A DNA stretch of 64,000 bases from Pseudarthrobacter equi. GTDB lineage: Bacteria; Actinomycetota; Actinomycetes; Actinomycetales; Micrococcaceae. Both the position numbers and the translations under genes were made by a program. Below the pieces are notes generated by a model. That model did not search any database and was not told the origin of the DNA. It saw only the letters and a program-made list of their open reading frames with translations. The stretch spans positions 1,922,001 to 1,986,000 of the forward strand of contig NZ_LT629779.1 in NCBI RefSeq assembly GCF_900105535.1, written 5' to 3'. Positions 17,392-26,785 of the stretch are shown here, piece after piece. Position 1 is the first letter of the stretch. Each line of letters starts with the position of its first letter.

Positions 17392-19083
17392 ATGACCCAA
17401 ACTGCCCTTACCGGCCTTGTCACACCTCCGCGCCTGCCGCAGGACACGCTCCGCATCGTCCCGCTCGGCGGGCTTGGGGAGATCGGCCGGAACATGACCG
17501 TGTTCGAAATCGGCGGCAAGCTGCTGATTGTCGACTGCGGCGTCCTCTTCCCGGAGGAAACACAGCCCGGCGTTGACCTGATCCTGCCTGATTTCTCGTA
17601 CATCGAGGACCGGATGGCAGACATCGTGGCCGTTGTCCTCACCCACGGCCACGAGGACCACATCGGCGCTGTCCCGTACCTGCTGCGGCTCCGCAACGAC
17701 ATTCCGCTGGTGGGCTCACAGCTGACCCTCGCGCTGATCGAAGCCAAGCTGCAGGAACACCGCATCCGGCCGTACACGCTCACGGTCGAAGAGGGCCAGG
17801 TGGAGAAGTTCGGCCCGTTCGAGTGCGAATTCGTTGCCGTGAACCACTCCATCCCGGATGCCCTGGCCGTGTTCCTGCGTACCGCCGGCGGAACCGTGCT
17901 GCACACGGGCGACTTCAAGATGGACCAGCTGCCCCTGGACGGACGCATCACGGACCTGCGGCACTTCGCCAAGCTCGGCGAAGAAGGCGTGGACCTGTTC
18001 ATGTCCGACTCCACCAACGCTGACGTGCCCGGCTTCACCACCGCCGAAAAAGAGATTGGCCCCACGCTGGAACGCCTGTTCGGCCAGGCCAGCAAGCGCA
18101 TCATCGTGGCCTCCTTCTCCTCACACGTCCACCGCGTGCAGCAGGTCCTGGACGCCGCAGCCAAGCACAACCGCAAGGTGGCGTTCGTTGGCCGCTCCAT
18201 GGTCCGCAACATGGCCATCGCCGAAAAGCTGGGCTACCTCGACGTGCCGGCCGGGCTCATCGTGGACATCAAGAACATCGACAACCTTCCGGATAACCGC
18301 GTGGTCCTGATGTCCACCGGTTCCCAGGGTGAACCCATGGCAGCGCTCTCGCGCATGGCCAACGGTGACCACCGTGTGGTGGTGGGTGACGGCGATACTG
18401 TCATCCTGGCCTCGAGCCTCATCCCCGGCAACGAGAACGCCGTGTTCCGGATCATCAACGGCCTGCTCAAGCTCGGCGCCGACGTGATCCACAAGGGCAA
18501 CGCCAAGGTCCACGTCTCCGGCCACGCCGCCGCCGGTGAACTGCTGTACTGCTACAACATCCTCGAGCCGCTCAACGCCATGCCCGTGCACGGCGAGACC
18601 CGCCACCTGCTGGCCAACGGCAAGATCGCCATCGAGTCCGGCGTCCCGGAGGCAAGCGTGATCCTCTCGGACAACGGAACCGTCATTGACCTGCATGATC
18701 ACCGCGCGGACGTGGTGGGCCAGGTGGAAGTTGGCTTCGTCTACGTGGACGGCTCCAGCGTTGGCGAGATCACCGACGCCGACCTCAAGGACCGGCGCAT
18801 CCTGGGTGACGAAGGCTTCATCTCGATCATCACCGTCATCCACCGCGCCACCGGCAAGGTGGTATCCGGACCGGAGATCCATGCCCGCGGCGTAGCCGAG
18901 GACGATTCCGTCTTTGACGACATCATCCCCAAGATCAACGCTGCGCTGGAGGAAGCGGTCCTCAACAACAAGGACCACACCAGCCACCAGCTCCAGCAGG
19001 TGGTCCGCCGGGTAGTGGGCACCTGGGTCAACCGCAAGTTGCGCCGCAAGCCCATGATCATCCCCGTGGTGCTCGAGGCCTGA
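17392..19083 (+). CDS. rnj: Ribonuclease J
   Basis: The 563-residue metallo-beta-lactamase/beta-CASP ribonuclease has the zinc motif THGHEDHIG (H85, H87, D89, H90), the later histidine and aspartate ligands in AVNHSIPDA and HTGDFKMDQ, and the beta-CASP domain with SFSSHVHRVQQ. RNase J combines endo- and 5'->3' exonucleolytic activity in mRNA decay and rRNA maturation. In the window it is the counterpart of PNPase in RNA turnover. The start GTG/ATG region is unambiguous at ATG 17392. A strong terminator follows. Confidence 0.97.
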   Translation: MTQTALTGLVTPPRLPQDTLRIVPLGGLGEIGRNMTVFEIGGKLLIVDCGVLFPEETQPGVDLILPDFSYIEDRMADIVAVVLTHGHEDHIGAVPYLLRLRNDIPLVGSQLTLALIEAKLQEHRIRPYTLTVEEGQVEKFGPFECEFVAVNHSIPDALAVFLRTAGGTVLHTGDFKMDQLPLDGRITDLRHFAKLGEEGVDLFMSDSTNADVPGFTTAEKEIGPTLERLFGQASKRIIVASFSSHVHRVQQVLDAAAKHNRKVAFVGRSMVRNMAIAEKLGYLDVPAGLIVDIKNIDNLPDNRVVLMSTGSQGEPMAALSRMANGDHRVVVGDGDTVILASSLIPGNENAVFRIINGLLKLGADVIHKGNAKVHVSGHAAAGELLYCYNILEPLNAMPVHGETRHLLANGKIAIESGVPEASVILSDNGTVIDLHDHRADVVGQVEVGFVYVDGSSVGEITDADLKDRRILGDEGFISIITVIHRATGKVVSGPEIHARGVAEDDSVFDDIIPKINAALEEAVLNNKDHTSHQLQQVVRRVVGTWVNRKLRRKPMIIPVVLEA

Positions 19084-19118
19084 CCGCCGCAGCAGTTCCA
19101 ACCCCAGCGCGTGGGAGG

Positions 19119-19153
19119 CAAAGGGCCCGGTTCCACTGGAACCGGGCCCTTTG
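19119..19153 (+). terminator. Terminator after rnj
   Basis: A 17-bp perfect inverted repeat (19119-19135 with 19137-19153; arms CAAAGGGCCCGGTTCCA and complement) ends the dapA-rnj unit. The outer A/T pairs supply a short U-tract on the RNA. Confidence 0.9.
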
Positions 19154-19237
19154 TCCATCCGGCGCCCAGCTGGATTGCGGGGGCCGGGCGGCCCGATATC
19201 CCCGGAATCACAGCATGCTTCCGGTACCGTGGCTACT

Positions 19238-22129
19238 ATGGCCACACGTACTACTTCCGCGCCCAAAGGTACCGGCAGGGGCGGTTCCGGCAGCAAAGCC
19301 GGCAGCTCCACAGGCCGCGGAACCGGCTCGTCAGCAGGCAAGGCCCCCCGCGGCGGCTCGTCCAGCACCGCGCGCACCCGCCAACTCCCCGCCGTCGAAC
19401 ACCACCAGCCCTGGCTGGCGAGGGTGGTAGGCGGCGCCTGGCTGGGGCTGGGGCACATGGTGGGCGGCGGAGTCCGGCGCATCGGCCACGACGTCAGCGA
19501 CATCCCCGCCGAGGAACGCCGCGACGGCGCCGCACTGTTCAACCTCGCCCTGGGCGTCTTCATCGCCACATTTGCCTGGTGGGGCCTGACCGGGTGGCTC
19601 CCTGACGCCGTCTACGCGGTAGTGAACGGCACCTTCGGCTGGATCTCCCTGCTGCTGCCCCTCATGCTCTTTGTGTGTGCCTTCCGGCTTTTCCGGGTGC
19701 CATCGGACGGCCGCGGCAACAACCGGGTAGGCATCGGGTTCCTGGTGATGACGTTCGCCGGCTCCGGCCTGGCGCATATCCTGGGTGGCCAGCCCACTGT
19801 CGCCGACGGTTTCGACGGCCTCCGGCAGGCAGGCGGCATGCTGGGCTTCCTCGTCGCAACCCCCCTGGCAGCCATCCATCCTGCCGTGCCGACGGTCCTC
19901 TACGGCGTCCTGGCGTTCATCTCCCTGCTCATCATCACCGCCACGCCGTTCACGGCCATCCCGCGACGCCTGCGCGGAGCCTACGAACACCTCATGGGCA
20001 TCGACCTGATGGAGCAGGAACAGGCTGGCGATGCCCACGACCGCAGCTACCTGGACCGGCCCGAGCCGGCCGCGCCCAAGAAGAAAAAGCGGCGCCTCTT
20101 CGGCAAGGACGAAGAAGCCGACGCCGGCCTCGAGGGTTACGTGGGCGACGAAGCCTTTGAGCACGCGGTTATTGACGACGACGAGCCACAGCCGTCGCGG
20201 CCCGCTCCCGGCGTCCGCCGGCCCACCCAGGCGGAGATCGCCGTCGAGAAGATCAAGGCGGCCCAGGGCCTGGGTGCCGGTTCGCAGGCGGCTCCGCCGG
20301 AGAACGCCACCGAGGCCATTCCGCTGGTTATCCCCGGCGCCGCCGCTCCCGGGAAACCGGCCGCCGCACCCACGGTGCCCGCCAACCCGGTGGCGCCCGC
20401 GCCGCCGCCCGTGCCTATCCCGCAGCGGACCGAGCAGCTCTCCCTCGCCGGGGACGTGACCTACACGCTCCCTGCCTCGGACTTCCTTACCCCGGGGTCC
20501 ATCCCTAAGGAGCGCACCGAGGCCAACGACGCCGTCGTCGCCGCCCTGACCGACACCTTGACGCAGTTCAACGTCGATGCCACCGTGACGGGCTTCAGCC
20601 GCGGCCCCACTGTGACCCGCTACGAGATCGAACTCTCGCCGGGCACCAAGGTGGAACGCGTTACGGCGCTGTCCAAGAACATCTCCTACGCCGTGGCCTC
20701 CAGCGACGTCCGCATCCTCAGCCCCATCCCGGGCAAATCGGCCATCGGCATCGAGATCCCCAACACTGACCGTGAAACCGTCTCCCTGGGCGACGTGCTG
20801 CGCAGCCAGAACGCCCGCAGGACGGACCACCCCATGGTCATGGGCGTGGGCAAGGACGTCGAGGGCGGCTACGTGGTGGCCAACCTCGCCAAGATGCCAC
20901 ACCTCCTGGTGGCCGGTGCCACCGGTGCCGGTAAGTCGTCGTTCGTGAACTCGATGATCACCTCCATCCTGATGCGCTCCACTCCTGACGAGGTGCGCAT
21001 GGTGATGGTTGACCCCAAGCGCGTGGAACTGACCGCCTACGAAGGCGTTCCGCACCTGATCACGCCCATCATCACCAACCCGAAGAAGGCCGCCGAGGCC
21101 CTCCAGTGGGTGGTCCGCGAGATGGACGCCCGCTACGACGACCTCGCCAATTACGGCTTCAAGCACATCGACGACTTCAACAAGGCCGTCCGTGCCGGCA
21201 AGGTCCAGCCGCCGCCCGACTCCAAGCGGGTGATCCGTCCCTACCCGTACCTGCTGGTGATTGTGGACGAGCTCGCCGACCTCATGATGGTGGCCCCGCG
21301 TGACGTCGAAGACTCGATCGTCCGCATCACCCAGCTGGCCCGTGCGGCCGGCATCCACCTGGTGCTGGCCACCCAGCGGCCCTCCGTGGACGTGGTCACC
21401 GGCCTGATCAAGGCCAACGTGCCCTCGCGCATGGCCTTTGCCACGTCCTCCGTCACGGACTCCCGCGTTGTCCTGGACCAGCCCGGCGCCGAGAAGCTGA
21501 TCGGCCAGGGCGACGCGCTTTTCCTGCCAATGGGCGCCTCGAAAGCCATGCGCGTCCAGGGCGCCTGGGTCACCGAATCCGAAATCCACAAGGTGGTGGA
21601 ACACGTCAAGGGACAGCTGCAGGCCGTCTACCGCGACGACGTCGCCCCCGAAGCGGAAAAGAAGCAGATCGACGACGACATCGGGGACGACCTCGAGGTG
21701 CTGCTGCAGGCCACCGAGCTGGTGGTCACCACCCAGTTCGGCTCCACGTCAATGCTGCAGCGCAAGCTGCGGGTGGGCTTCGCCAAGGCCGGCCGCCTGA
21801 TGGACCTCCTCGAGTCCAGGGGCGTGGTGGGACCGTCCGAAGGCTCAAAGGCCCGTGACGTCCTGGTCAAGCCGGACGACCTCGCGCCCGTCCTGGCAGC
21901 CATGAAGGGCCAGCAATCACCCGCGGCGCCGGATGCGCAGACTGCTGCCCTGAGCGATAACGCCAACGCCAACATCGCCCAAGGAGGATACGCCGAAGAC
22001 CTGGTGGCGGCCGACCTGGACCAGCGGAAGCAAAACGTCGAATATTACGACGGCTCCGATTCCGCGCCAGGCGGCTACGGGGACGACGACGAGGGGTCCG
22101 AGGACGCCTGGTCACTGACCGGTCGCTAG
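19238..22129 (+). CDS. ftsK: DNA translocase FtsK
   Basis: FtsK, 963 residues from ATG 19238, anchors at the septum and pumps DNA during chromosome segregation. After a Gly/Ser/Arg-rich start, four or so membrane helices occupy about residues 110-260. A Pro/Ala linker leads to the RecA-like motor with Walker A GATGAGKS (560-567) and Walker B LLVIVDELADLMM. The C-terminal winged-helix gamma domain begins at TTQFGSTSMLQRKLRVGF and reads KOPS DNA. The frame is open from 19151, but TACCGT (19225-19230) is 7 nt before ATG 19238, so I take the leaderless start. The linker is short compared with E. coli, as is normal in actinobacteria. Confidence 0.97.
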   Translation: MATRTTSAPKGTGRGGSGSKAGSSTGRGTGSSAGKAPRGGSSSTARTRQLPAVEHHQPWLARVVGGAWLGLGHMVGGGVRRIGHDVSDIPAEERRDGAALFNLALGVFIATFAWWGLTGWLPDAVYAVVNGTFGWISLLLPLMLFVCAFRLFRVPSDGRGNNRVGIGFLVMTFAGSGLAHILGGQPTVADGFDGLRQAGGMLGFLVATPLAAIHPAVPTVLYGVLAFISLLIITATPFTAIPRRLRGAYEHLMGIDLMEQEQAGDAHDRSYLDRPEPAAPKKKKRRLFGKDEEADAGLEGYVGDEAFEHAVIDDDEPQPSRPAPGVRRPTQAEIAVEKIKAAQGLGAGSQAAPPENATEAIPLVIPGAAAPGKPAAAPTVPANPVAPAPPPVPIPQRTEQLSLAGDVTYTLPASDFLTPGSIPKERTEANDAVVAALTDTLTQFNVDATVTGFSRGPTVTRYEIELSPGTKVERVTALSKNISYAVASSDVRILSPIPGKSAIGIEIPNTDRETVSLGDVLRSQNARRTDHPMVMGVGKDVEGGYVVANLAKMPHLLVAGATGAGKSSFVNSMITSILMRSTPDEVRMVMVDPKRVELTAYEGVPHLITPIITNPKKAAEALQWVVREMDARYDDLANYGFKHIDDFNKAVRAGKVQPPPDSKRVIRPYPYLLVIVDELADLMMVAPRDVEDSIVRITQLARAAGIHLVLATQRPSVDVVTGLIKANVPSRMAFATSSVTDSRVVLDQPGAEKLIGQGDALFLPMGASKAMRVQGAWVTESEIHKVVEHVKGQLQAVYRDDVAPEAEKKQIDDDIGDDLEVLLQATELVVTTQFGSTSMLQRKLRVGFAKAGRLMDLLESRGVVGPSEGSKARDVLVKPDDLAPVLAAMKGQQSPAAPDAQTAALSDNANANIAQGGYAEDLVAADLDQRKQNVEYYDGSDSAPGGYGDDDEGSEDAWSLTGR

Positions 22130-22152
22130 CCCGGGGACTGTAGCCTAGAAAC

Positions 22153-22797
22153 GTGACTAGCACTGATGCAACCGCCGCCGGCAAGGGCCGTGCCGGGGTC
22201 TGGAACCTACCCAACGTCCTGACCATGATCCGCATCGCGCTGGTGCCCTTCTTCGTCTGGTTCCTGATCGCCGACGCCCCCGGGCTGCACAGCGAATCCG
22301 GGATCTGGCGCTGGGCCGCCGTGGTGGCCTTCGCCGTCGCGATCTACACGGACAAGCTCGACGGCGACATCGCCAGGAGCCGGAACCTCGTCACGGACTT
22401 CGGCAAGATCGCCGATCCCATTGCCGACAAGCTGCTCATCGGCTCCGCACTGGTGATGCTGTCCGTGCTGGGCGAACTGCCTTGGTGGATGACGCTGGTG
22501 ATCCTGGTCCGTGAATGGGGAATTACCGGCCTGCGGTTCTTCGTCATCCGCTACGGCGTGATCCCGGCCTCCCGGGGCGGCAAGCTCAAGACCGTGGTCC
22601 AGACCGCCGCGATTTTCCTCTATCTCCTGCCGCTGGGGGCAGTGGCGCCCTGGCTGACGTGGGTGGCGTTCGCGGTGATGCTCGCCGCGGTGCTGATCAC
22701 GGTCTGGACCGGCGTCGAGTATGTCGTAGAGGCTCTGCGGCTCCGGGCCAAGGGCAAGCTGCAGGCACGCGCGGACCGGGGCCAGGAACAGCCATGA
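22153..22797 (+). CDS. pgsA: CDP-diacylglycerol-glycerol-3-phosphate 3-phosphatidyltransferase
   Basis: PgsA, 214 residues, makes phosphatidylglycerol phosphate at the membrane. The CDP-alcohol phosphotransferase signature is present in full: DGDIAR, then G in DFGKIAD and the final D in PIADK (D-G-x2-A-R-x8-G-x3-D-x3-D). Several hydrophobic segments cover the rest. GTG start; TAGCCT (22141-22146) lies 6 nt before, the leaderless pattern. It overlaps cinA by 4 nt (ATGA). Confidence 0.96.
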   Translation: MTSTDATAAGKGRAGVWNLPNVLTMIRIALVPFFVWFLIADAPGLHSESGIWRWAAVVAFAVAIYTDKLDGDIARSRNLVTDFGKIADPIADKLLIGSALVMLSVLGELPWWMTLVILVREWGITGLRFFVIRYGVIPASRGGKLKTVVQTAAIFLYLLPLGAVAPWLTWVAFAVMLAAVLITVWTGVEYVVEALRLRAKGKLQARADRGQEQP

Positions 22798-23354
22798 CCA
22801 ACCTCCACCATTTGGCCGGCGAGGCGGTCCGGCAGGCGCTGGAGGCCGGACGGACGGTGGCCACTGCGGAGTCGCTGACCGCGGGGATGGTTTCAGCCGT
22901 CCTGGCCGATACCCCGGGAGCCTCGGGCATGCTTCAGGGCGGGGTGGTGGCCTACCAGAACTCGGTTAAGGAAGCCGTGTTGAACGTCGCCGGCGATCTC
23001 CTCGACAAGGTGGGATCCGTGGACGGCGGTGTGGCCAGTGCCATGGCCGCCGGCGCCAGGGCTGCCCTGGGCGCTGACATCGGCGTCAGCACTACCGGCG
23101 TCGCCGGCCCCGAGCCGCATGACGGCAAACCCGTTGGCACTGTCTTTGTAGGCATTGCCACAGCTGGGGGAGCGGCAGCCTATGAGTACCACTTCGAGGG
23201 GACCCGTCCCGAAATCCGGGGACAGGCCTGCGGAGCGGCGCTGGAACGGCTCCTCGAAGCACTTTCTCCTGATCAGGCCCGGCAGGAGCCGAGCCAGCGG
23301 CGCCCCTTGTTACCGGGAGTAAAGTTGCCGGGAACAAAAGCCGGTACCGATTAG
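22794..23354 (+). CDS. cinA: CinA-type nicotinamide-nucleotide amidohydrolase
   Basis: The 186-residue protein corresponds to the C-terminal CinA amidase domain alone (PncC type): VATAESLTAGMVSAVLADTPGAS, GGVVAYQNSVKEAVLNV and STTGVAGPEPHDGKPVGTVF. It deamidates NMN and may link to competence or damage responses in other bacteria. The N-terminal MoCF-like domain of full CinA is absent, as usual in actinobacteria. The start is ATG 22794 overlapping the pgsA stop; a longer open frame from 22515 lies out of phase in pgsA and is not used. Confidence 0.94.
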   Translation: MTNLHHLAGEAVRQALEAGRTVATAESLTAGMVSAVLADTPGASGMLQGGVVAYQNSVKEAVLNVAGDLLDKVGSVDGGVASAMAAGARAALGADIGVSTTGVAGPEPHDGKPVGTVFVGIATAGGAAAYEYHFEGTRPEIRGQACGAALERLLEALSPDQARQEPSQRRPLLPGVKLPGTKAGTD

Positions 23355-23412
23355 TTATTACATTGTGTCGCTTCCGAAGAGCGGAGGCGCCTAGGATGAA
23401 ATGACCACGACG

Positions 23413-23427
23413 GTTCGCTTGACGGCG
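23413..23427 (+). promoter_or_regulatory. ClgR operator (exact consensus match)
   Basis: The 15-bp site GTTCGCT-TGACG-GCG fits the ClgR motif GTTCGCY-N5-GCG, recalled from Streptomyces work, at every fixed position. It lies 140 bp before the chosen clgR start, consistent with autoregulation. Confidence 0.8.
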
Positions 23428-23552
23428 GACCTGACTTATGAGGGAGCAAGGCGATACAGATGGTAAAGCAGCCCGTATCCGTAAACGGCGTTGTCCGCTG
23501 GAAGGATGTGGGCCTCGCCGATCAGGCTAAGAGCGAACAAAAGGAGCGCAAG

Positions 23553-23912
23553 ATGGTTGTACTTCGTCACGAAATTGGTGATGTCCTGCGCGATGTCCGC
23601 CAGCGTCAGGGGCGCACGCTCCGTGAAGTCTCGCACAGCGCCCGGGTCTCCCTTGGTTACCTCAGCGAAGTTGAGCGCGGACAGAAGGAAGCATCGTCCG
23701 AGCTACTGTCCTCGATTTGCTCGGCCCTGGATGTTCCGTTGTCAAGCATGCTCCGCGAGGTCAGCGACCGGGTGGCAGTCGCAGAAGGCGTCGCCGTACC
23801 GGACACCGTTCCGCAGGAATTCTCCCAGCGTTACGGCCGCGACCTTGAGCGCGACCTGAATACCGAACTCAACGACGAACTGTCTACCGGCCTCCTCTCC
23901 GGCGCCCGCTAA
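23553..23912 (+). CDS. clgR: ClgR-type transcriptional regulator
   Basis: The 119-residue protein has a Cro/XRE helix-turn-helix (about 8-62): [35 protein letters not shown] and [13 protein letters not shown]. This last part is nearly invariant in ClgR, the activator of clp protease and other proteostasis genes in actinobacteria. The acidic C-terminus ends in hydrophobic [10 protein letters not shown], the kind of tail degraded by ClpP. I start at ATG 23553, after AAAGGAG at ideal spacing and where the family homology begins; an ATG at 23460 would add 31 residues. An exact ClgR operator lies upstream. The pgsA-cinA-clgR order is standard. Confidence 0.93.
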   Translation: MVVLRHEIGDVLRDVRQRQGRTLREVSHSARVSLGYLSEVERGQKEASSELLSSICSALDVPLSSMLREVSDRVAVAEGVAVPDTVPQEFSQRYGRDLERDLNTELNDELSTGLLSGAR

Positions 23913-23946
23913 GGGTTGCCCGCCCGGTAACGGGCCCTGGAGCACA

Positions 23947-23977
23947 CGAAACCCCCGGCCACAGGCCGGGGGTTTCG
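23947..23977 (+). terminator. Terminator after clgR
   Basis: A 14-bp perfect stem (CGAAACCCCCGGCC, 23947-23960, with its complement at 23964-23977) and a 3-nt loop. The A/T outer pairs allow it to work on either strand, serving clgR and the convergent marR-type gene. Confidence 0.9.
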
Positions 23978-24001
23978 TCGTTTCGGTCCTGAACCGGTCC
24001 C

Positions 24002-24526
24002 TTAGGCCCGGGGGTCTTCGGAATCGCTGTCCTGGGGAAAACCGTCGCGTTCGTAGGTGGCATTGAGCTTCGCCATATACCGCGCCAGTTCCTGGAGGTC
24101 GCCAAGCGGCCATTCGCCGAGCCGTTCCCGGAATACCTGCCGGCGGGCGTCCTGTACTTCGTGCATCTTCTCCTCGCCCTTCGGCGTCAGCCTGATGGAC
24201 TGCGCCCGGCCGTCCAGGGGATCGGCCTCCTTCGAGACCAGGCCGAGGCTTTCCAGGAAGGCGATCTGGCGGCTGACCGACGGCTTGCCCACGCCGATGT
24301 TAATGGCGAGATCCGTGAGCCGGATAGTGCCCTCTTTCCGGATGACAGAAAGCAGCCCGTAGGCGGCCGGTTCCATGTCCGGGTGTACCTCACGGGACAA
24401 CTGGTTGGAGATTGCCCGGGCCCGCCGCCAGAACAGGCTGATCTGGTGTTCCACGTTCTGCAGCGCGGAGTCCACGGTGTCCTCGGTCGGAGTGCTGCCC
24501 GGCAGGGCGTCGGGGGAGTTGCTCAT
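24002..24526 (-). CDS. MarR family transcriptional regulator
   Basis: The 174-residue protein carries a winged helix-turn-helix: IRLTDLAINIGVGKPSVS, RQIAFLESLGLVSKE and the wing DPLDGRAQSIRLTPKGE. Flanking helices form the dimer interface. MarR proteins usually repress a nearby gene and respond to small ligands, but the divergent neighbour is the small DUF3046 gene and recA, so the target is unclear. On its strand TAGAAT (24534-24539) sits 7 nt before the ATG, so the message is likely leaderless and the two divergent promoters nearly touch. Confidence 0.93.
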   Translation of the reverse strand: MSNSPDALPGSTPTEDTVDSALQNVEHQISLFWRRARAISNQLSREVHPDMEPAAYGLLSVIRKEGTIRLTDLAINIGVGKPSVSRQIAFLESLGLVSKEADPLDGRAQSIRLTPKGEEKMHEVQDARRQVFRERLGEWPLGDLQELARYMAKLNATYERDGFPQDSDSEDPRA

Positions 24527-24566
24527 GGCAACAATTCTAGGGTCCGGCGCATGAGAGAATCTTCCG

Positions 24567-24791
24567 ATGCGATTGAGCGACTACTGGCGGCTGATGGATG
24601 ACGAGTTCGGTGCGGGCTATTCCCGCGTCCTGAGCAGCACGCTGGTCCTGTCCGGCGTTGGCGGCAGGACCGCAGACCAGGCCCTGGCTGCCGGCGTGGA
24701 GCCCCGCAGGGTGTGGCTCGCCCTGTGCGACGTCCAGGATGTGCCCGCGGAGCGGCGGCTCGGCAGGGACGTCAAACCGCGCCGCGACTAG
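24567..24791 (+). CDS. DUF3046 family protein
   Basis: This 74-residue soluble protein, MRLSDYWRLMDDEFG then YSRVLSSTLVLSGVGG and EPRRVWLALCDVQDVP, is the DUF3046 family found just before recA across actinobacteria. Its function is unknown. GAGAAT at 24555-24560 lies 6 nt before the ATG, a leaderless arrangement. It is 197 bp from recA, which has its own SOS-controlled promoter. Confidence 0.92.
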   Translation: MRLSDYWRLMDDEFGAGYSRVLSSTLVLSGVGGRTADQALAAGVEPRRVWLALCDVQDVPAERRLGRDVKPRRD

Positions 24792-24832
24792 CAGCCATGC
24801 CCGGTTTTTCGGCTGACACGCCGGGAAGCTGT

Positions 24833-24848
24833 TCGAATACCTGTTCGG
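24833..24848 (+). promoter_or_regulatory. LexA/SOS box of recA
   Basis: The site is TCGAAT-ACCT-GTTCGG, two changes from the actinobacterial consensus. A TATGAT hexamer (24856-24861) just downstream is a likely -10, placing the box within the recA promoter about 140 bp before the start codon. Confidence 0.9.
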
Positions 24849-24988
24849 ATATGGATATGATTTTTACAGCGGGTTATCCACATAGCCGTTGTCATCCGGC
24901 CGGAATGTCAGTGGGTCCCCTTAGCGTCAGAGATGACCAATAAACGGCCGCGAAGGCCACCATCGAGAAAGCATTAGAGGTGTCAACC

Positions 24989-26047
24989 ATGGCGGCAGCC
25001 CCGGATCGTGCAAAAGCGCTGGAAGCAGCACTGGCCCAGATTGACAAGCAGTTCGGCAAGGGCTCTGTCATGCGCCTGGGCGACGAAGTCCGTGCCCCTA
25101 TCGAAGTCATTCCCACCGGCTCCATCGCCCTGGACGTCGCCCTGGGAATTGGCGGCCTTCCCCGCGGCCGTGTCATCGAAATCTACGGTCCGGAATCGTC
25201 CGGTAAGACCACCGTCGCCCTGCACGCCGTGGCCAGCGCCCAGCGTGCCGGCGGCATCGCTGCCTTCATCGACGCTGAGCACGCCCTGGACCCGGACTAC
25301 GCAGCCAAGCTGGGCGTGGACACGGACGCCCTCCTCGTATCGCAGCCGGACACCGGCGAGCAGGCCTTGGAGATCATGGACATGCTGGTCGGCTCAGGCT
25401 CACTGGACATCGTGGTCATCGACTCCGTGGCAGCCCTGGTACCCCGCGCCGAAATCGAAGGCGACATGGGAGACAGCCACGTCGGCCTGCAGGCCCGCCT
25501 GATGAGCCAGGCACTGCGTAAGATCACCGGCCGCCTGAGCCAGACCAAAACCACCGCCATCTTCATTAACCAGCTGCGTGAAAAGATCGGTGTCTTCTTC
25601 GGTTCTCCCGAAACCACCACCGGTGGTAAGGCCTTGAAGTTCTACGCGTCGGTCCGCATCGACGTCCGCCGGATCCAGACCCTCAAGGAGGGTGCCGATT
25701 CCGTGGGTAACCGGACCAAGGCGAAGATCGTCAAGAACAAGATGGCTCCGCCCTTCAAGATTGCCGAGTTCGACATCATCTACGGCCAGGGCATCTCCCG
25801 CGAAGGCGGAATCATTGACATGGGCGTGGAACACGGCATCATCAAGAAGTCCGGCTCCTGGTTCACCTATGACGGTGACCAGCTGGGCCAGGGCATGGAA
25901 AACTCCCGCCGGTTCCTGCGCGACAACCCCGAACTTGCGGCCGAGCTGGAACGGCTGATCAAGGAAAAGCTGGGCGTCGGAGTCAAGCCGGCTGACGCGG
26001 AATCCAAAGAGGATTCCCCGAAGCTGAAGGCCGTCGACGGGTTCTAG
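24989..26047 (+). CDS. recA: Recombinase RecA
   Basis: RecA, 352 residues from ATG 24989, forms filaments on single-stranded DNA, drives strand exchange and triggers LexA self-cleavage. Walker A is GPESSGKT (67-74). Other hallmarks are [22 protein letters not shown] and the DNA-binding loop [18 protein letters not shown]. There is no intein. An in-frame GTG lies at 24980, but AGAGGTG is better placed for ATG 24989. The SOS box upstream shows LexA control, and recX follows after 3 nt. Confidence 0.99.
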   Translation: MAAAPDRAKALEAALAQIDKQFGKGSVMRLGDEVRAPIEVIPTGSIALDVALGIGGLPRGRVIEIYGPESSGKTTVALHAVASAQRAGGIAAFIDAEHALDPDYAAKLGVDTDALLVSQPDTGEQALEIMDMLVGSGSLDIVVIDSVAALVPRAEIEGDMGDSHVGLQARLMSQALRKITGRLSQTKTTAIFINQLREKIGVFFGSPETTTGGKALKFYASVRIDVRRIQTLKEGADSVGNRTKAKIVKNKMAPPFKIAEFDIIYGQGISREGGIIDMGVEHGIIKKSGSWFTYDGDQLGQGMENSRRFLRDNPELAAELERLIKEKLGVGVKPADAESKEDSPKLKAVDGF

Positions 26048-26050
26048 CAG

Positions 26051-26680
26051 TTGACTGGCTTTGAAAAACGCCGGGGCGGGTCCGCAGGGGCCCGCCGCCG
26101 GCGAACCGGCGCCTCCTCGGCCGGCCCGCAGGAAACGGAACTCTCGGCCGATCCTGGTTCACCGGGATTCGGCGACCGCGAGCCTGACCCGGTTACCGTA
26201 GCGCAGACCATCGTCTACCGGCAGCTCACAGTGTCGGCCAAGAGCCGGCTCCAGCTGGCCAAAAAGCTCGCCGAACGGAATATTCCGGAGGACGTTGCCG
26301 AAGCGGTGCTGGACAAATTCGAGGATGCCCGGCTGATCGATGACGCCGAGTTCGCCAACATGTGGGTCCGCAGCCGCTCGCAATCACGCAAGCTGGCGAA
26401 GGGTGCACTGCGCCGGGAACTGGCAGAGAAGGGCATCGACGAGGAATCCGCGGCCGCGGCACTGGAACAGCTCTCTGACCAGGATGAGGAGGAGGCCGCC
26501 CGGGCTCTCGTCGAACGCAAGCTTCGCCCCGGCACGGACCTCGAAGACCGTGCAGAGCGGGACAAGGCCACCCGGCGGCTGGCGTCGATGCTGGCCCGCA
26601 AGGGCTACCAGCCGTCCCAGGCATTCCGCATTGTCGGCGAGGTCCTCGGCTCCCGGTCCGGCCATCCCGGCGAAGACTGA
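26051..26680 (+). CDS. recX: RecX recombination regulator
   Basis: The 209-residue RecX binds RecA filaments and modulates recombination. It has the repeated three-helix units, for example YRQLTVSAKSRLQLAKKL, PEDVAEAVLDKFEDARLIDD and ARALVERKLRP. About 60 Arg/Gly-rich residues precede the conserved part. The start is TTG 26051, 3 nt after recA, so translation is probably coupled to recA; the true start could be further downstream. It inherits SOS control from the recA promoter. Confidence 0.93.
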   Translation: MTGFEKRRGGSAGARRRRTGASSAGPQETELSADPGSPGFGDREPDPVTVAQTIVYRQLTVSAKSRLQLAKKLAERNIPEDVAEAVLDKFEDARLIDDAEFANMWVRSRSQSRKLAKGALRRELAEKGIDEESAAAALEQLSDQDEEEAARALVERKLRPGTDLEDRAERDKATRRLASMLARKGYQPSQAFRIVGEVLGSRSGHPGED

Positions 26681-26785
26681 CGGGCCACACAACAAACCAG
26701 TTGCCCAGGCCCGGGTAGCGGGCCCCTGCATGGCCCGGGACTCCGGGAGCCAGCCCCAACCTTGCACAGCCGGTACCCTTAACAG

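Noticed and set aside
19331..21604. 757-codon leftward open frame opposite ftsK
   Set aside because: It is a GC-bias shadow with no recognisable domain; ftsK on the other strand is certain.
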